Source: Polyangiaceae bacterium
Lineage (GTDB): Bacteria > Myxococcota_A > Polyangia > Polyangiales > Polyangiaceae
DNA length: 64,000 nt
Direction of reading: 5' to 3'
Assembly: GCA_013361525.1 (NCBI GenBank)
Contig: JABFXY010000162.1
Coordinates: forward strand, 1-64,000
Shown here: positions 1 to 8,445 of the stretch, in pieces
Numbering within the stretch: position 1 is the stretch's first letter
Layout: the number at the start of each line of letters is the position of its first letter
The notes under the pieces: model-generated
Told to the model about the DNA's origin: nothing
Seen by the model: only the letters and a program-made list of their open reading frames with translations
The model's database searches: none
Program-made: the position numbers and the translations under genes

Positions 1-473
1 GGGCCACCGGGGCCGGCCGGCCCACCGCCGCCACCGCTGCCGGCGCCTGCACCGCCGCCGGCACCACCCGCGCCGCTCGCGCTGCCGTTCGAGCCGACGG
101 TGACCGACTTGTTCGAGATGCACATGCTGGTGGTAATGCCCATCATCCCGAGCTCGCAGAGGACGATGGGGGCACCCATGATCACGAACACCGGGCCGGT
201 GGTGTTGAGGCTCACGACCTCTTTCAGCGTGCCGGGCTCGTTGCCGTGACAGGTCTTGAGCACCGAGCCGACGGTCGCGCAGGGTACGCCGTTCACGCGC
301 GTGCGCATCGCGGCGTCGGTGATCCCTTCGACGCTCGATGCAACGACCGGGTACGGAATCGGCAACGGGCTGGGCGCAGCCGGCGTCGTGCAGACGCTCA
401 CGGCCATGGGCGTGACGGAGTGCCCACTCTTCTCGGTAATCACGTCCATCATGAGCGCGGTCACGTCACCCAC
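1..473 (-). CDS. DUF4150 / PAAR-like protein, 3' end cut by window edge
   Basis: The minus strand is open from a GTG at 473 to the left edge, so the C-terminus is missing. A GGAG ribosome-binding site lies 7 bases upstream of this GTG. The visible product (about 157 residues) starts MGDVTALMMDV. It carries the small Gly/Pro/Cys-rich PAAR-like pattern: a P-I-P-Y-P segment, a V-N-G-V-P-C segment, L-K-T-C-H-G-N-E-P-G-T near residue 77, then V-F-V-I-M-G-A-P-I-V-L-C. A Gly/Ala-rich linker near residues 130-157 runs off the window, probably into an effector or adaptor domain. Family knowledge: DUF4150 proteins are PAAR-like tips or cargo carriers of type VI secretion. The VgrG/PAAR operon at 40-49 kb fits this reading. 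The neighbour at 559 is divergent. The family call is fairly secure; the missing C-terminus leaves the cargo unknown. Confidence 0.72.
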   Translation of the reverse strand, partial: MGDVTALMMDVITEKSGHSVTPMAVSVCTTPAAPSPLPIPYPVVASSVEGITDAAMRTRVNGVPCATVGSVLKTCHGNEPGTLKEVVSLNTTGPVFVIMGAPIVLCELGMMGITTSMCISNKSVTVGSNGSASGAGGAGGGAGAGSGGGGGPAGPGG

Positions 474-558
474 GGCGCACCTCCGAAAAGAAACCAGACG
501 ACAGCCGGCAAGCTTACCCTTGTTTGTCCTTGCGACGTCGAAAGCTAAAGTAGCGAAC

Positions 559-972
559 GTGTTTCATTTGGAGGTCCGGCAAGGTCGCCTCCTCGAGGCG
601 AGGGTCCACTCCCTGACGACCTTGGAGGACGCCCGCGCCTACACAGCCGACCTGGTCCGCATCACCGGAACGTCGTCGGAACCACTGGTACTTTGCGCCG
701 ATCACCGCCGCGTTCGGATCTACTCCCAGGTGGTCTCGGACGAGCTCGCTTCCCTCTTCGGGAAGATGAACTCGAGGCTCGAGCGCGTCGTCGTCATCGT
801 CTCGAGGTCCAACGCGACGCTCGCGCTCCAGCTCGAGCGCATCGTCCGCGAAGCGCACAACCCGATGCGGCACGTCTATTACGACGTGCCGCCGGCGATC
901 GAGTTCCTCCGGGGCTCGCTCGGACCGGCCGAGGTCGCGCGCGCGACCGTGTTCCTCAACGAGCCGCTCTGA
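559..972 (+). CDS. Hypothetical protein, possible STAS/SpoIIAA-like fold
   Basis: A 137-residue product starts at GTG 559 (M-F-H-L-E-V); the frame stays open further upstream, but that part overlaps the divergent DUF4150 gene and reads like its antisense. Strand-helix alternation is visible: an N-terminal strand, a helix around residues 20-33, a strand L-V-L-C-A-D-H-R near 42-50, then the strand V-V-V-I-V-S around residue 74 and a long helix N-A-T-L-A-L-Q-L-E-R. There is no signal peptide, membrane segment or metal motif. The alternation and size recall SpoIIAA/STAS-like single-domain proteins that are common in Myxococcota, but no diagnostic motif is present. It converges on the pseudokinase gene with only 3 bases between stop codons. 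Function unknown; the TTG at 568 is another possible start. Confidence 0.55.
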   Translation: MFHLEVRQGRLLEARVHSLTTLEDARAYTADLVRITGTSSEPLVLCADHRRVRIYSQVVSDELASLFGKMNSRLERVVVIVSRSNATLALQLERIVREAHNPMRHVYYDVPPAIEFLRGSLGPAEVARATVFLNEPL

Positions 973-975
973 CCT

Positions 976-3900
976 TTACGAACCGGACGCTTCGAGCGAC
1001 GCCGCAAGCTCGGAGAGACCTGCCGCATCGTGCGCCCGACCTTGCGCGCGAGCGCGATCGGCGCGGCGACGCGTGCGCGGGACGGAGGCGAGGCCATGCT
1101 CGAGCCCGTCGAGCATCGCGCTCGCAAGCTCCACCGTCGCCTCGTCACCGGTGAGCCGTCCGCGATCGATGGCCTCGTGCAAGAGCGAGAATGCGCGTGC
1201 ACGCGACACCAGCGGTGCGAGGCAGAGCGCGGCGCGACAACCGGCGCGTGTCGCGGGTGCGCTCCGCTCGCTGGAGAGTGCGAGCTCGTAGTAACGCGCA
1301 GCATCCTCGCGCCGTCCTCGTGCCAGCGCGATGTCGCCCTCGATGAGCCAGCCGGCAATGTCGTCGGAAGCAGCCGCCGGCGCACGGTCGAGCAACGAGC
1401 GAGCGCGATCCACCTCGCCACGAAGGAGCGCGACGGTCGCAGCATCCACGAACGTCTGCCGCGAGGCGAGCGCTCCGCCCGACACGGCTCGTTCGAAGTC
1501 GTCGAGCGCGTCGCGCGCGCGATCCGGGTCGTGCGCAGTCGCGGCGATGCTCAAGCGCGCTTCTGTCACCGGGCCGGCCTCGTCACCCGCGTCACCGGCC
1601 GCTTGATCGCAAAGCACGTCGGCGATCTCGAAGAGCCCTTGTTTTGCAAACGCAACCGCCGCCGCGAGGCGCATCGTGACGCGCTCGCCGGCGGACGAGA
1701 CGCGATCCGCGAGCGCGAGCGCGTGGGCGAGCCCTTCGGCGAGCTCGTCGACGCGAACGTCGGCGACGCGCGCGGCGCGCGTGAGGGTGTTGACCGCGCG
1801 CGCCGCAGCCTCGGGCTCCTCGAGCCCGCACAGAGCGCGCGCGAGAAGATCCGCCGCGGCCGCGCTCGCACCGGCGGCGTCGAGCAAATCCGCGGCATGG
1901 CACCACGCACGCGAAGCGCGGGCGCGCTCGGATGCCGCGTCGAAATGATCGCCCGCCGCGCGCGACATCGAAGCCGCGACGAAGGGCTCGACGCCGGATG
2001 CGCTCGCTCGATCGAGCAAGAGCTCGGCGAGCCCGACGTGAAGACGCGCGCGCGTCTCCGGCGCAATGCGCGCGAGGGCGCTCTCGGCGTATGGACGGGC
2101 GACGAAGAGGTGTCCCCGCTCGTCGCGCCGCCCGATGCCCTTTCGCTCCACCGCGTCGATCGCAGCCGACGCCTCTTCTTCGGAAAGGTTCGCGACCCGC
2201 GCGAGCTCCGCGACGTCGAGCGTCGCACCGAAGAGCGCATTCGCCGCGACCGCCTGAATCGAAGCGTCGGACAGGCGCGCGACGCGCGCGTCACAGCCGC
2301 CACGCGCCGACGCGAGCAGCGAATCGGGCGGCGCACCGACGAGCTCGGCCGCGCCGCCTCGAACGCGCACCAGCGCTCCGTCGAAGAGCTCGCGCACGAG
2401 CTCTTCGACGAGGAGCGGATGCCCACCGGCCGTCTCGACCGCGAGCTCGAACAAGTCCGGCGGAATCAACCGCGCACCAAAACGCGCCGCGAGCAGCTGC
2501 GCGATCTCGTCGTCATCGAGCTCGCCGACGAGCCACTCGGCCGCGGCACGCCCGCTCGCGAAGGACCACGCGCGTTCGGGATCGGTCGCGGCTTCGTCGC
2601 CGGTTCCGCGCCGCACGAGGAGGATCAGGATGGGGATCCGAACGGCGCCGTCATGCTCGACCAGCGCGTGAAGGACCGACGAGCTCGCATCGTCGAGCGC
2701 GTCCGCGTGGTCGATGACGACCGCGAGCGGCCGCTCGGCCGTGACGACCGACAGAAGACTCCAGAGAGCTTCGGTCGTCGGCGACGGCCTCGCTTCGGTC
2801 TCGAACGGCAGCTCGAGCGTGCGGCAGACACTCGCGAGATCGGGCTCGTCGAGACCGATCGATCGCAACCGTGAAATCGCGTCGAACGCCGCGAGCGCAC
2901 CGTCGCGTGGAAAGCCGAGGAGCGCGCGCAACATCGAGGCGAGCGCTTCACGCGATGCTCCGAGCGGCGACGTCTCCGCGCAATCGACAGAGACGAACGT
3001 CACGACCTCGGGCGGCACACGTCGCGCGAGCTCTTGAACGAGGCGCGATTTTCCGATCCCAGCCGGCCCGGTGAGCGTCACCATCGTCGCGCCGTCCGAG
3101 ACCGCGCGCTGAATCGCAGCGCCGAGCGCCTTCAGCTCCCGACCGCGACCGACGAAGCGACCGAGCGCGGCGCTCGCCTGACGCTCCGCGACCACGAAGG
3201 CGCGGCCGTCGCTCGCCTCCTCCAACACGAACGAACCGCGAAGGCGCGGGCCGAGCGCGTCTTCGACGAGCAAGCGGCCTCGCTCGACCGCGTTCGACGC
3301 CCGCGCGACGAGCCAAGATGCAACGGCGTCGGTCGAAGTAGACGCGAGCGGCGCGTCGGATGCATCGAGGGCAACCAGCGCCGACGTCATGTAGACCGGC
3401 GATCGCTCCGCGGTGCGAGCGAGCGCGAGGCCCAGCCTCGCCGCGCGAAACTCGTCACGGCCCTCCGATGCGTCGAGGCCGAACGCGTAGAGCTCGACGC
3501 CCGAGACGGTGGTCGGAACACGCGCCGCGCCGGGTGGGACGTCGAGCCCGACGCTCGAAGGTGCGTCGCTTTGGTCGATCGCGCGCTCGAGGCGATGCGC
3601 GACGAGGTAGGCCGTCTTCGACCAAGTCGGAGCGTCGACCGAAGGCGCGAGCGCGGGAGGTGACGGGCTGGCCGCGAGCGTCTCCTCGAGATCGATCGGA
3701 GCGGCGCCGCGAGGCTGTTCACACGCACGCGCGAGGAGGCCCGGATCGCGATCGTCCGGCGACGGAGAAGACTCGAATGCGAGGTCGAGCAGGACCTCGT
3801 GTGCATGCGCGGCGTCCGCGATCTCGCCGCGCTCGAGCCGCTCGGCGACGGAGCGCACGCGCCCGCTCGACGTATCGTCGACGATGGCCGCGAGCGACGT

Positions 3901-4488
3901 GAGCATCGAGCCGAGCGCGGCGAGATCCTCGGCGACATCCGCGCTGTCGTCGGTCGCAGCGATGCAACCGTCGCCGACCTTCACCTGACCTTCGCTCGTG
4001 ACGAAGACCTGCTCGAGGTGGAGCCGCCCGTGGACGAGACGACCTCGCTCGTCGCTTCGCCGATGGATGTACTCGAGCGCGCGTGCGATCTCGGCGCCGG
4101 CAGCGAGCACCGAGCCTTCGGGCACACGAAGCTGCGCATCGATCAGCGCCGAACGTGCACGCGCCAGCGACGGTCCGCGCGCGAGCTCGCAAACGACGAA
4201 CGTCGTCCCTTCGTCGCGCGCGACGTCGACCAGCTGAAGCAGGCTGTTATGGCTGAGCGGGATCGCCCGGCGCGCGCGCTCGACGAGCGCGCGCTGCTCT
4301 TCCTCGGAGGCTTCGACACGAACGGCGCGGCCTTCGGCTGCGCCTCCGTGCGGGATCTTCAGCGCGACGTCGCGAACGAACCCTTCGACGCCGAAGAGCC
4401 GGGCGCGATGGACCGTGAAGCGAGGGCCGATCCCGATCTGCTCGACGAGCTCGTAGCGACCGAGACGCCGACCCTTAGGGTCAGCCAC
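976..4488 (-). CDS. Degenerate Ser/Thr kinase-AAA ATPase-TPR protein
   Basis: A 1170-residue protein starting at GTG 4488, which overlaps the dnaK stop by 8 bases and has GGAGAAGG just upstream. The frame is open back to 4761, but that part is antisense-like reading inside dnaK. Residues about 10-290 are a protein-kinase fold: a loop I-G-I-G-P-R-F-T-V and the V-A-L-K lysine at residue 44. The catalytic HRD is replaced by H153-G-R and the DFG region reads G-D-G, so phosphotransfer is unlikely. A P-loop ATPase domain follows, with Walker A G-P-A-G-I-G-K-S near residue 475 and a Walker-B-like V-V-I-D-H-A-D about 95 residues later. The last 350 residues are Ala/Leu-rich helical repeats of TPR type. 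Architecture matches the PknK-like kinase/ATPase/TPR signalling proteins of myxobacteria. Coupling to dnaK suggests a stress or chaperone link (inference). Confidence 0.78.
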   Translation of the reverse strand: MADPKGRRLGRYELVEQIGIGPRFTVHRARLFGVEGFVRDVALKIPHGGAAEGRAVRVEASEEEQRALVERARRAIPLSHNSLLQLVDVARDEGTTFVVCELARGPSLARARSALIDAQLRVPEGSVLAAGAEIARALEYIHRRSDERGRLVHGRLHLEQVFVTSEGQVKVGDGCIAATDDSADVAEDLAALGSMLTSLAAIVDDTSSGRVRSVAERLERGEIADAAHAHEVLLDLAFESSPSPDDRDPGLLARACEQPRGAAPIDLEETLAASPSPPALAPSVDAPTWSKTAYLVAHRLERAIDQSDAPSSVGLDVPPGAARVPTTVSGVELYAFGLDASEGRDEFRAARLGLALARTAERSPVYMTSALVALDASDAPLASTSTDAVASWLVARASNAVERGRLLVEDALGPRLRGSFVLEEASDGRAFVVAERQASAALGRFVGRGRELKALGAAIQRAVSDGATMVTLTGPAGIGKSRLVQELARRVPPEVVTFVSVDCAETSPLGASREALASMLRALLGFPRDGALAAFDAISRLRSIGLDEPDLASVCRTLELPFETEARPSPTTEALWSLLSVVTAERPLAVVIDHADALDDASSSVLHALVEHDGAVRIPILILLVRRGTGDEAATDPERAWSFASGRAAAEWLVGELDDDEIAQLLAARFGARLIPPDLFELAVETAGGHPLLVEELVRELFDGALVRVRGGAAELVGAPPDSLLASARGGCDARVARLSDASIQAVAANALFGATLDVAELARVANLSEEEASAAIDAVERKGIGRRDERGHLFVARPYAESALARIAPETRARLHVGLAELLLDRASASGVEPFVAASMSRAAGDHFDAASERARASRAWCHAADLLDAAGASAAAADLLARALCGLEEPEAAARAVNTLTRAARVADVRVDELAEGLAHALALADRVSSAGERVTMRLAAAVAFAKQGLFEIADVLCDQAAGDAGDEAGPVTEARLSIAATAHDPDRARDALDDFERAVSGGALASRQTFVDAATVALLRGEVDRARSLLDRAPAAASDDIAGWLIEGDIALARGRREDAARYYELALSSERSAPATRAGCRAALCLAPLVSRARAFSLLHEAIDRGRLTGDEATVELASAMLDGLEHGLASVPRTRRRADRARAQGRAHDAAGLSELAASLEASGS

Positions 4489-6316
4489 CTTCTCCGCCGT
4501 ACATCGCCTCGGCGATCTTGAACGCCGCGCTCTCGAGCCGCGTGTACGCGTCGCGCAGGCTCGAGAGATCGCCGCCGCCGTCGAGGAGCATCCGCAGGTT
4601 GTGCGCGTCCGTCCGCACCTCGGACAACAGGCGCGGATCGAGCAGATCCGCGTAACCCGCGAGCGCTTGCTCCGTCGTGTACACCAGCGTCTCGGCCTGG
4701 TTGCGGAGCTGCGCGAGCTCGCGCCGGAGGACGTCCGTCTCCTTGAACTTCTCGCCCTCACGAACCAGCCGGTCGACCTCGTCGCCCGACAAGCCGCTGG
4801 TCGCCGTGATCTTGATCTCTTGCGCGCGGTTCGTTCCGAGGTCGCGGGCTTCGACGCGAAGGATGCCGTTTTCGTCGATGCGGAACGCGACCTGAATCTT
4901 CGGAACGCCGCGCGGCGCGGGCGGGATGCCCGTCAGCTCGAATCGCGCGAGGCTGCGGCAATCGGCGGCCATGTCGCGCTCGCCTTGCACGACGTGGATC
5001 GGTACGAAGTTCTGGTTGTCGACGCTCGTCGTGAAGACCTCGCTGCGCTCCGTCGGCACCGTCGTGTTGCGCGGGATGAGCTTGGTCGCGACACCACCGC
5101 CCGTCTCGACGCCGAGCGAAAGCGGCGTGACGTCGAGGAGGAGCACCTCGTCGATCTGGCCGGTGAGCGCGGCACCCTGGAGAGCTGCGCCGACAGCGAC
5201 GACCTCGTCGGGGTTCACCTCTTTGCTCGCGCCCTTGCCGAAGAACGCCTTCACCGACTCGGCCACGGCGGGCATGCGCGTCATGCCGCCGACGAGGACC
5301 ACGGTGTTGATCTGATCGACGCCGAGCTTCGAGTCGGCGAGCGTCCTGCGGCAGGCCTCGATCGTGCGGTCGAGCAAGTCCTGGCACAACATCTCGAGCT
5401 CGTTGCGCTTCATCGTGCGCTCGAGGTGCAACGGGCCGCCGCTCGGAGAGACGGCGATGAACGGGATGTTGATCGCCGTCTCGAGCGAGGACGAGAGCTC
5501 GTGCTTCGCCTTCTCCGCCGCCTCTTTCAGGCGCTGGAGGGCCATCCTGTCCTTCCGGAGATCGATGCCGTTTTCGAGCGCGAACTCCTCGGCGAGCAGG
5601 TTGATGATCTTCTGATCGAAGTCGACGCCGCCGAGGTGGGTGTCGCCGCCGGTCGCCTTCACGCTGAAGACGCCGCCCGCGAGCTGCAGGATCGTGATGT
5701 CGAACGTACCGCCGCCGAGGTCGTAGACGGCGATCATCTCCGACTCGCGCTTGTCGAGACCGTACGCGAGCGCGGCCGCCGTCGGCTCGTTGATGATCCG
5801 CTTCACGTCGAGGCCGGCGATGCGTCCGGCGTCTTTCGTCGCCTGGCGTTGCGCGTCGTCGAAGTACGCGGGGACCGTGACGACGGCCTCGGTGACAGGC
5901 TCGCCGAGGTAGGCCTCGGCGATCTCTTTCATGTTGGTGAGCACCATCGCGCTCACCTCGGGCGGCGACAGCGCGCGGCCGCGGATGTTCACCCAGGCAT
6001 CGGCGTTCGGCGCCTCGACGATGCGGTAGGGCACGAGATCGCGCGCCTTCCTCACCTCGGCGTCGGTGAACTTACGGCCCATCAGCCGCTTGATCTCGTA
6101 GACCGTTTGCTCGGGGTTGGTGACCGCCTGGCGGCGCGCCACCTGCCCGACGAGGCGCTCACCCGTCGCAGGAAAACCGATGACCGAAGGCGTCGTACGC
6201 GCGCCCTCGGCGTTCGGCACGACCTTCACATCGTGCACCGAGGCAGCAGTGGTCCCTTCGAGCACGGCGACGCAAGAGTTCGTCGTTCCGAGATCGATCC
6301 CGATGACTTTTCCCAT
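4481..6316 (-). CDS. dnaK: Chaperone DnaK (Hsp70)
   Basis: Cytoplasmic ATP-dependent Hsp70 chaperone of 611 residues from ATG 6316. The nucleotide-binding domain opens with the phosphate-1 motif I-G-I-D-L-G-T-T-N-S (residues 5-14). It also has V-P-A-Y-F-D-D-A-Q-R, I-I-N-E-P-T-A-A-A-L-A-Y-G and the phosphate-2 motif V-Y-D-L-G-G-G-T-F-D, followed by the adenosine motif V-L-V-G-G-M-T-R-M-P. The linker V-L-L-L-D-V-T-P-L-S-L-G leads to the substrate-binding domain (about 390-505) and a helical lid. The protein is somewhat shorter than the usual 630-640 residues; it ends A-M-Y-G-G-E-G-G and lacks the acidic C-terminal tail that many DnaKs carry. It lies 42 bases downstream of grpE and overlaps the pseudokinase gene by 8 bases, so the three genes look like one operon. 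No dnaJ is present here. Confidence 0.97.
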   Translation of the reverse strand: MGKVIGIDLGTTNSCVAVLEGTTAASVHDVKVVPNAEGARTTPSVIGFPATGERLVGQVARRQAVTNPEQTVYEIKRLMGRKFTDAEVRKARDLVPYRIVEAPNADAWVNIRGRALSPPEVSAMVLTNMKEIAEAYLGEPVTEAVVTVPAYFDDAQRQATKDAGRIAGLDVKRIINEPTAAALAYGLDKRESEMIAVYDLGGGTFDITILQLAGGVFSVKATGGDTHLGGVDFDQKIINLLAEEFALENGIDLRKDRMALQRLKEAAEKAKHELSSSLETAINIPFIAVSPSGGPLHLERTMKRNELEMLCQDLLDRTIEACRRTLADSKLGVDQINTVVLVGGMTRMPAVAESVKAFFGKGASKEVNPDEVVAVGAALQGAALTGQIDEVLLLDVTPLSLGVETGGGVATKLIPRNTTVPTERSEVFTTSVDNQNFVPIHVVQGERDMAADCRSLARFELTGIPPAPRGVPKIQVAFRIDENGILRVEARDLGTNRAQEIKITATSGLSGDEVDRLVREGEKFKETDVLRRELAQLRNQAETLVYTTEQALAGYADLLDPRLLSEVRTDAHNLRMLLDGGGDLSSLRDAYTRLESAAFKIAEAMYGGEGG

Positions 6317-6358
6317 TGTCGGAGCGGGAGCATAGCGCCGATCGCCGCTCCGCTGCGA

Positions 6359-6970
6359 TCAGTTCGCCGGTTCTTCGCCGGGCGATTCCTCGCCGCCGGG
6401 CGCTCCCTTCGACACGACGACCATGGCTGCGCGAAGGAGCTGATCACCGAGCATGTAGCCGGGCTGAACCTCGGCGACGACACAACCGGGGGGCACCTCG
6501 GCCGACTCGATCTGCTGGATGGCCTCGTGCTGCGACGGGTCGAACGGCTTGCCCACCGACTGGACCCGCTTGATGCCGATCTTCTCGAGCGTCGTGCCGA
6601 ACTGCCGAACGATCATCCGCAACCCGTCGGCGACGCTCTTCACGTCCGGCGCGTTGTCCGCGCTCGTCAGAGCGCGCTCGAGGTTGTCGAACACGGGAAG
6701 GAGCTCTTTGACGGTCGTCTCCTTTCCCTTGCGCGACGCGTCCTCGACCTCACGGCGCGAACGTTTGCGGAAGTTGTCGAAGTCGGCGGCCGTCCGGAGC
6801 AGCTGCTCGCGAAACTTCTGGGCTTCGGCTTTCGCGACCTCGAGCGGATCCGGCTCGACGAGCTCCGGCTCGGCGAACGTGACCTCGCCCTCGCCCGCCG
6901 CGGCACCACCGCCCTGCGGCCCGTCCTCGAATCCCGTACCGTCTTTGCTGCCGTCGTCGGCCTGGCTCAT
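6359..6970 (-). CDS. grpE: Nucleotide exchange factor GrpE
   Basis: A 203-residue GrpE, the ADP-release factor for DnaK. Start ATG 6970 gives a short acidic, Gly-rich N-terminus; an in-frame extension to 7099 would run across the promoter and is rejected. Residues about 45-95 form the long coiled-coil helix, including R-T-A-A-D-F-D-N-F-R-K-R, the GrpE hallmark. It is followed by L-L-P-V-F-D-N-L-E-R-A-L. The C-terminal beta domain contains the hallmark F-D-P-S-Q-H-E-A-I and G-Y-M-L-G-D-Q-L-L-R-A-A-M-V-V-V. First gene of the grpE-dnaK-pseudokinase operon. It has no clear Shine-Dalgarno, and the predicted transcription start is only a few bases before the ATG, so it may be translated from a leaderless or very short-leader message. 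Confidence 0.95.
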   Translation of the reverse strand: MSQADDGSKDGTGFEDGPQGGGAAAGEGEVTFAEPELVEPDPLEVAKAEAQKFREQLLRTAADFDNFRKRSRREVEDASRKGKETTVKELLPVFDNLERALTSADNAPDVKSVADGLRMIVRQFGTTLEKIGIKRVQSVGKPFDPSQHEAIQQIESAEVPPGCVVAEVQPGYMLGDQLLRAAMVVVSKGAPGGEESPGEEPAN

Positions 6971-6980
6971 GAGACGGCCG

Positions 6981-7008
6981 ACTATAATCGCGCTGAAACT
7001 GCTTTCAA
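6981..7008 (-). promoter_or_regulatory. Sigma-70-like promoter for grpE-dnaK
   Basis: Reading the minus strand, TTGAAA (7008-7003) and TATAGT (6986-6981) are separated by 16 bases. Only 10 bases separate TATAGT from the grpE ATG. Both hexamers match the housekeeping consensus at 5 of 6 positions. No CIRCE inverted repeat (TTAGCACTC-N9-GAGTGCTAA) was found here, although hrcA lies about 6 kb away. Confidence 0.6.
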
Positions 7009-7097
7009 CCCCGGCGATTGCGCACACAGCTGCGCCACACCGAGCGTCACACCTCCGCTTCCTGGACGTCGCACCGTCTCGGGCGTACTGAATCGCC

Positions 7098-8435
7098 ATG
7101 CCGTCGTCCCCTAAGCCGGGCCCCGCACCACAACCTCAGCCGCTTCCGCAGTCGGTCGTCGAAGAGCCGACCTACGCCGACGCGCCGGCAGAGCGAGGCC
7201 AGGCGCCACGGCTCGGTCAGGACGAGCTCGTCGAGATCGGCAAGCAGCGGCTCCTCGGCAATTACCGGCCCGCGCCGGTGGTGTTCGTGCGCGGTGAGGG
7301 GTGCGTTCTCGTGGACGCACGTGGGGATCGCTACCTCGACTTCGCCGCCGGCGTCGCGGTTAACGCGCTCGGCCACGCGCATCCCAAGCTCGTGCGCACC
7401 ATCGCAGACCAGGCCGCGCGCCTGATGCACGTGTCGAACTACTTCTACAACGAAGAGAACGTCCTGCTCGCGAAGGAGCTCTGCGAAAAGACCGGCTTCG
7501 ATCGCGCGTTCTTCTGCAACTCGGGCGGCGAGGCCAACGAAGCGATGTTCAAGCTCGCACGCCGGCACTTCTACGCGAAGGGTCAGAAGGACAAGTATCG
7601 CTTCATCGCGTTCGAGAACTCGTTCCACGGTCGGACGCTCGCGACGGTCAGCCTCACCGGCAACCCTTCGTACAAAGAAGGCTTCGGTCCGAAGCTCGAA
7701 GGGATCACGCACGTCCCTTACGGCGACCTCGAGGCCGTGCGCGCGGCGATGGGACCGGACGTCTGCGGCATCTTCGTCGAGCCCGTGCAAGGCGAAGGTG
7801 GGGTCATGCCCGCGCCCCCGGGTTTCCTTCCGGGGTTGCGCAAGCTCGCGGACGAGCACGGGGCGCTCCTTCTCCTCGACGAGATCCAGACGGGCATGGG
7901 CCGCACCGGCAAGCTCCTCGGCCTCGAGCACGAGGGCGTCCGCGCCGACGTCATCACCTTGGCAAAGGGCCTGGCGGGCGGCTTTCCGATCGGCGCAATG
8001 CTCCTTCGCGAGGAGCTCGCCGGCGGGCTTCCGCCGGGCACACACGGATCGACCTTCGGAGGAAACCCGCTCGCGTGCGCGGCTTCGCGGACGGTGCTCG
8101 CGGCGCTCTACGACGACGGCCTCATCGAGGGCGCCGCGAAGAAGGGCGCGTACCTCGGGCAGAAGCTCGCGGAGCTCGCGAAGCGTCACCCCGACATGTG
8201 CGAAGGCGAGCGCGGCCAAGGCCTCTTGCGCGGCATTCTTCTGAAGCAGGGCGTCGATCCGCGCCTCGCGCTCGGCCGCGTCCGAGAAAAAGGCGTGCTC
8301 CTCACCATCGCCGGCAACCGCGTCTTGCGGTTCACGCCGCCGCTCATCGTGACCGAACGCGAGATCGACGAGGCCGTGCGCCGCGTCGACGACGCGCTCT
8401 CCGCGCTTCGACTCGAGTCGATCAGCGCGGGCTGA
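7098..8435 (+). CDS. argD: Acetylornithine / succinyldiaminopimelate-type aminotransferase
   Basis: A 445-residue class III PLP-dependent aminotransferase starting at ATG 7098. Likely reaction: transfer between N-acetylornithine and 2-oxoglutarate in arginine biosynthesis. Visible family motifs are Y-L-D-F-A-A-G-V-A-V-N-A-L-G-H near residue 80, F-C-N-S-G-G-E-A-N-E-A near 139, the F-H-G-R-T motif, the PLP-ring aspartate in L-L-D-E-I-Q-T-G-M-G-R-T-G, and the Schiff-base lysine in T-L-A-K-G-L-A-G-G-F-P-I-G-A. About 45 Pro/Gln/Glu-rich residues precede the domain, which is longer than typical ArgD. It is followed after 10 bases by the degenerate P-type ATPase gene, and no other arginine genes are near. 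Ornithine or GABA/lysine aminotransferase activity is a possible alternative within the class. Confidence 0.85.
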   Translation: MPSSPKPGPAPQPQPLPQSVVEEPTYADAPAERGQAPRLGQDELVEIGKQRLLGNYRPAPVVFVRGEGCVLVDARGDRYLDFAAGVAVNALGHAHPKLVRTIADQAARLMHVSNYFYNEENVLLAKELCEKTGFDRAFFCNSGGEANEAMFKLARRHFYAKGQKDKYRFIAFENSFHGRTLATVSLTGNPSYKEGFGPKLEGITHVPYGDLEAVRAAMGPDVCGIFVEPVQGEGGVMPAPPGFLPGLRKLADEHGALLLLDEIQTGMGRTGKLLGLEHEGVRADVITLAKGLAGGFPIGAMLLREELAGGLPPGTHGSTFGGNPLACAASRTVLAALYDDGLIEGAAKKGAYLGQKLAELAKRHPDMCEGERGQGLLRGILLKQGVDPRLALGRVREKGVLLTIAGNRVLRFTPPLIVTEREIDEAVRRVDDALSALRLESISAG

Positions 8436-8445
8436 GGGAGGGGAC

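Noticed and set aside
1030..2874. A 614-codon open frame on the plus strand opposite the kinase/ATPase gene
   Set aside because: Arg/Ala/Glu-rich antisense reading with no motif; the minus-strand gene has domains, a start site and operon context. Long antisense frames are expected at this GC content.
6971..7097. CIRCE operator for HrcA upstream of grpE
   Set aside because: No inverted repeat resembling TTAGCACTC-N9-GAGTGCTAA was found on either strand.
4601..7114. An 837-codon plus-strand frame opposite dnaK-grpE
   Set aside because: It is antisense to two unmistakable conserved genes, shows low-complexity Arg/Leu/Val/Asp composition, and spans their promoter.
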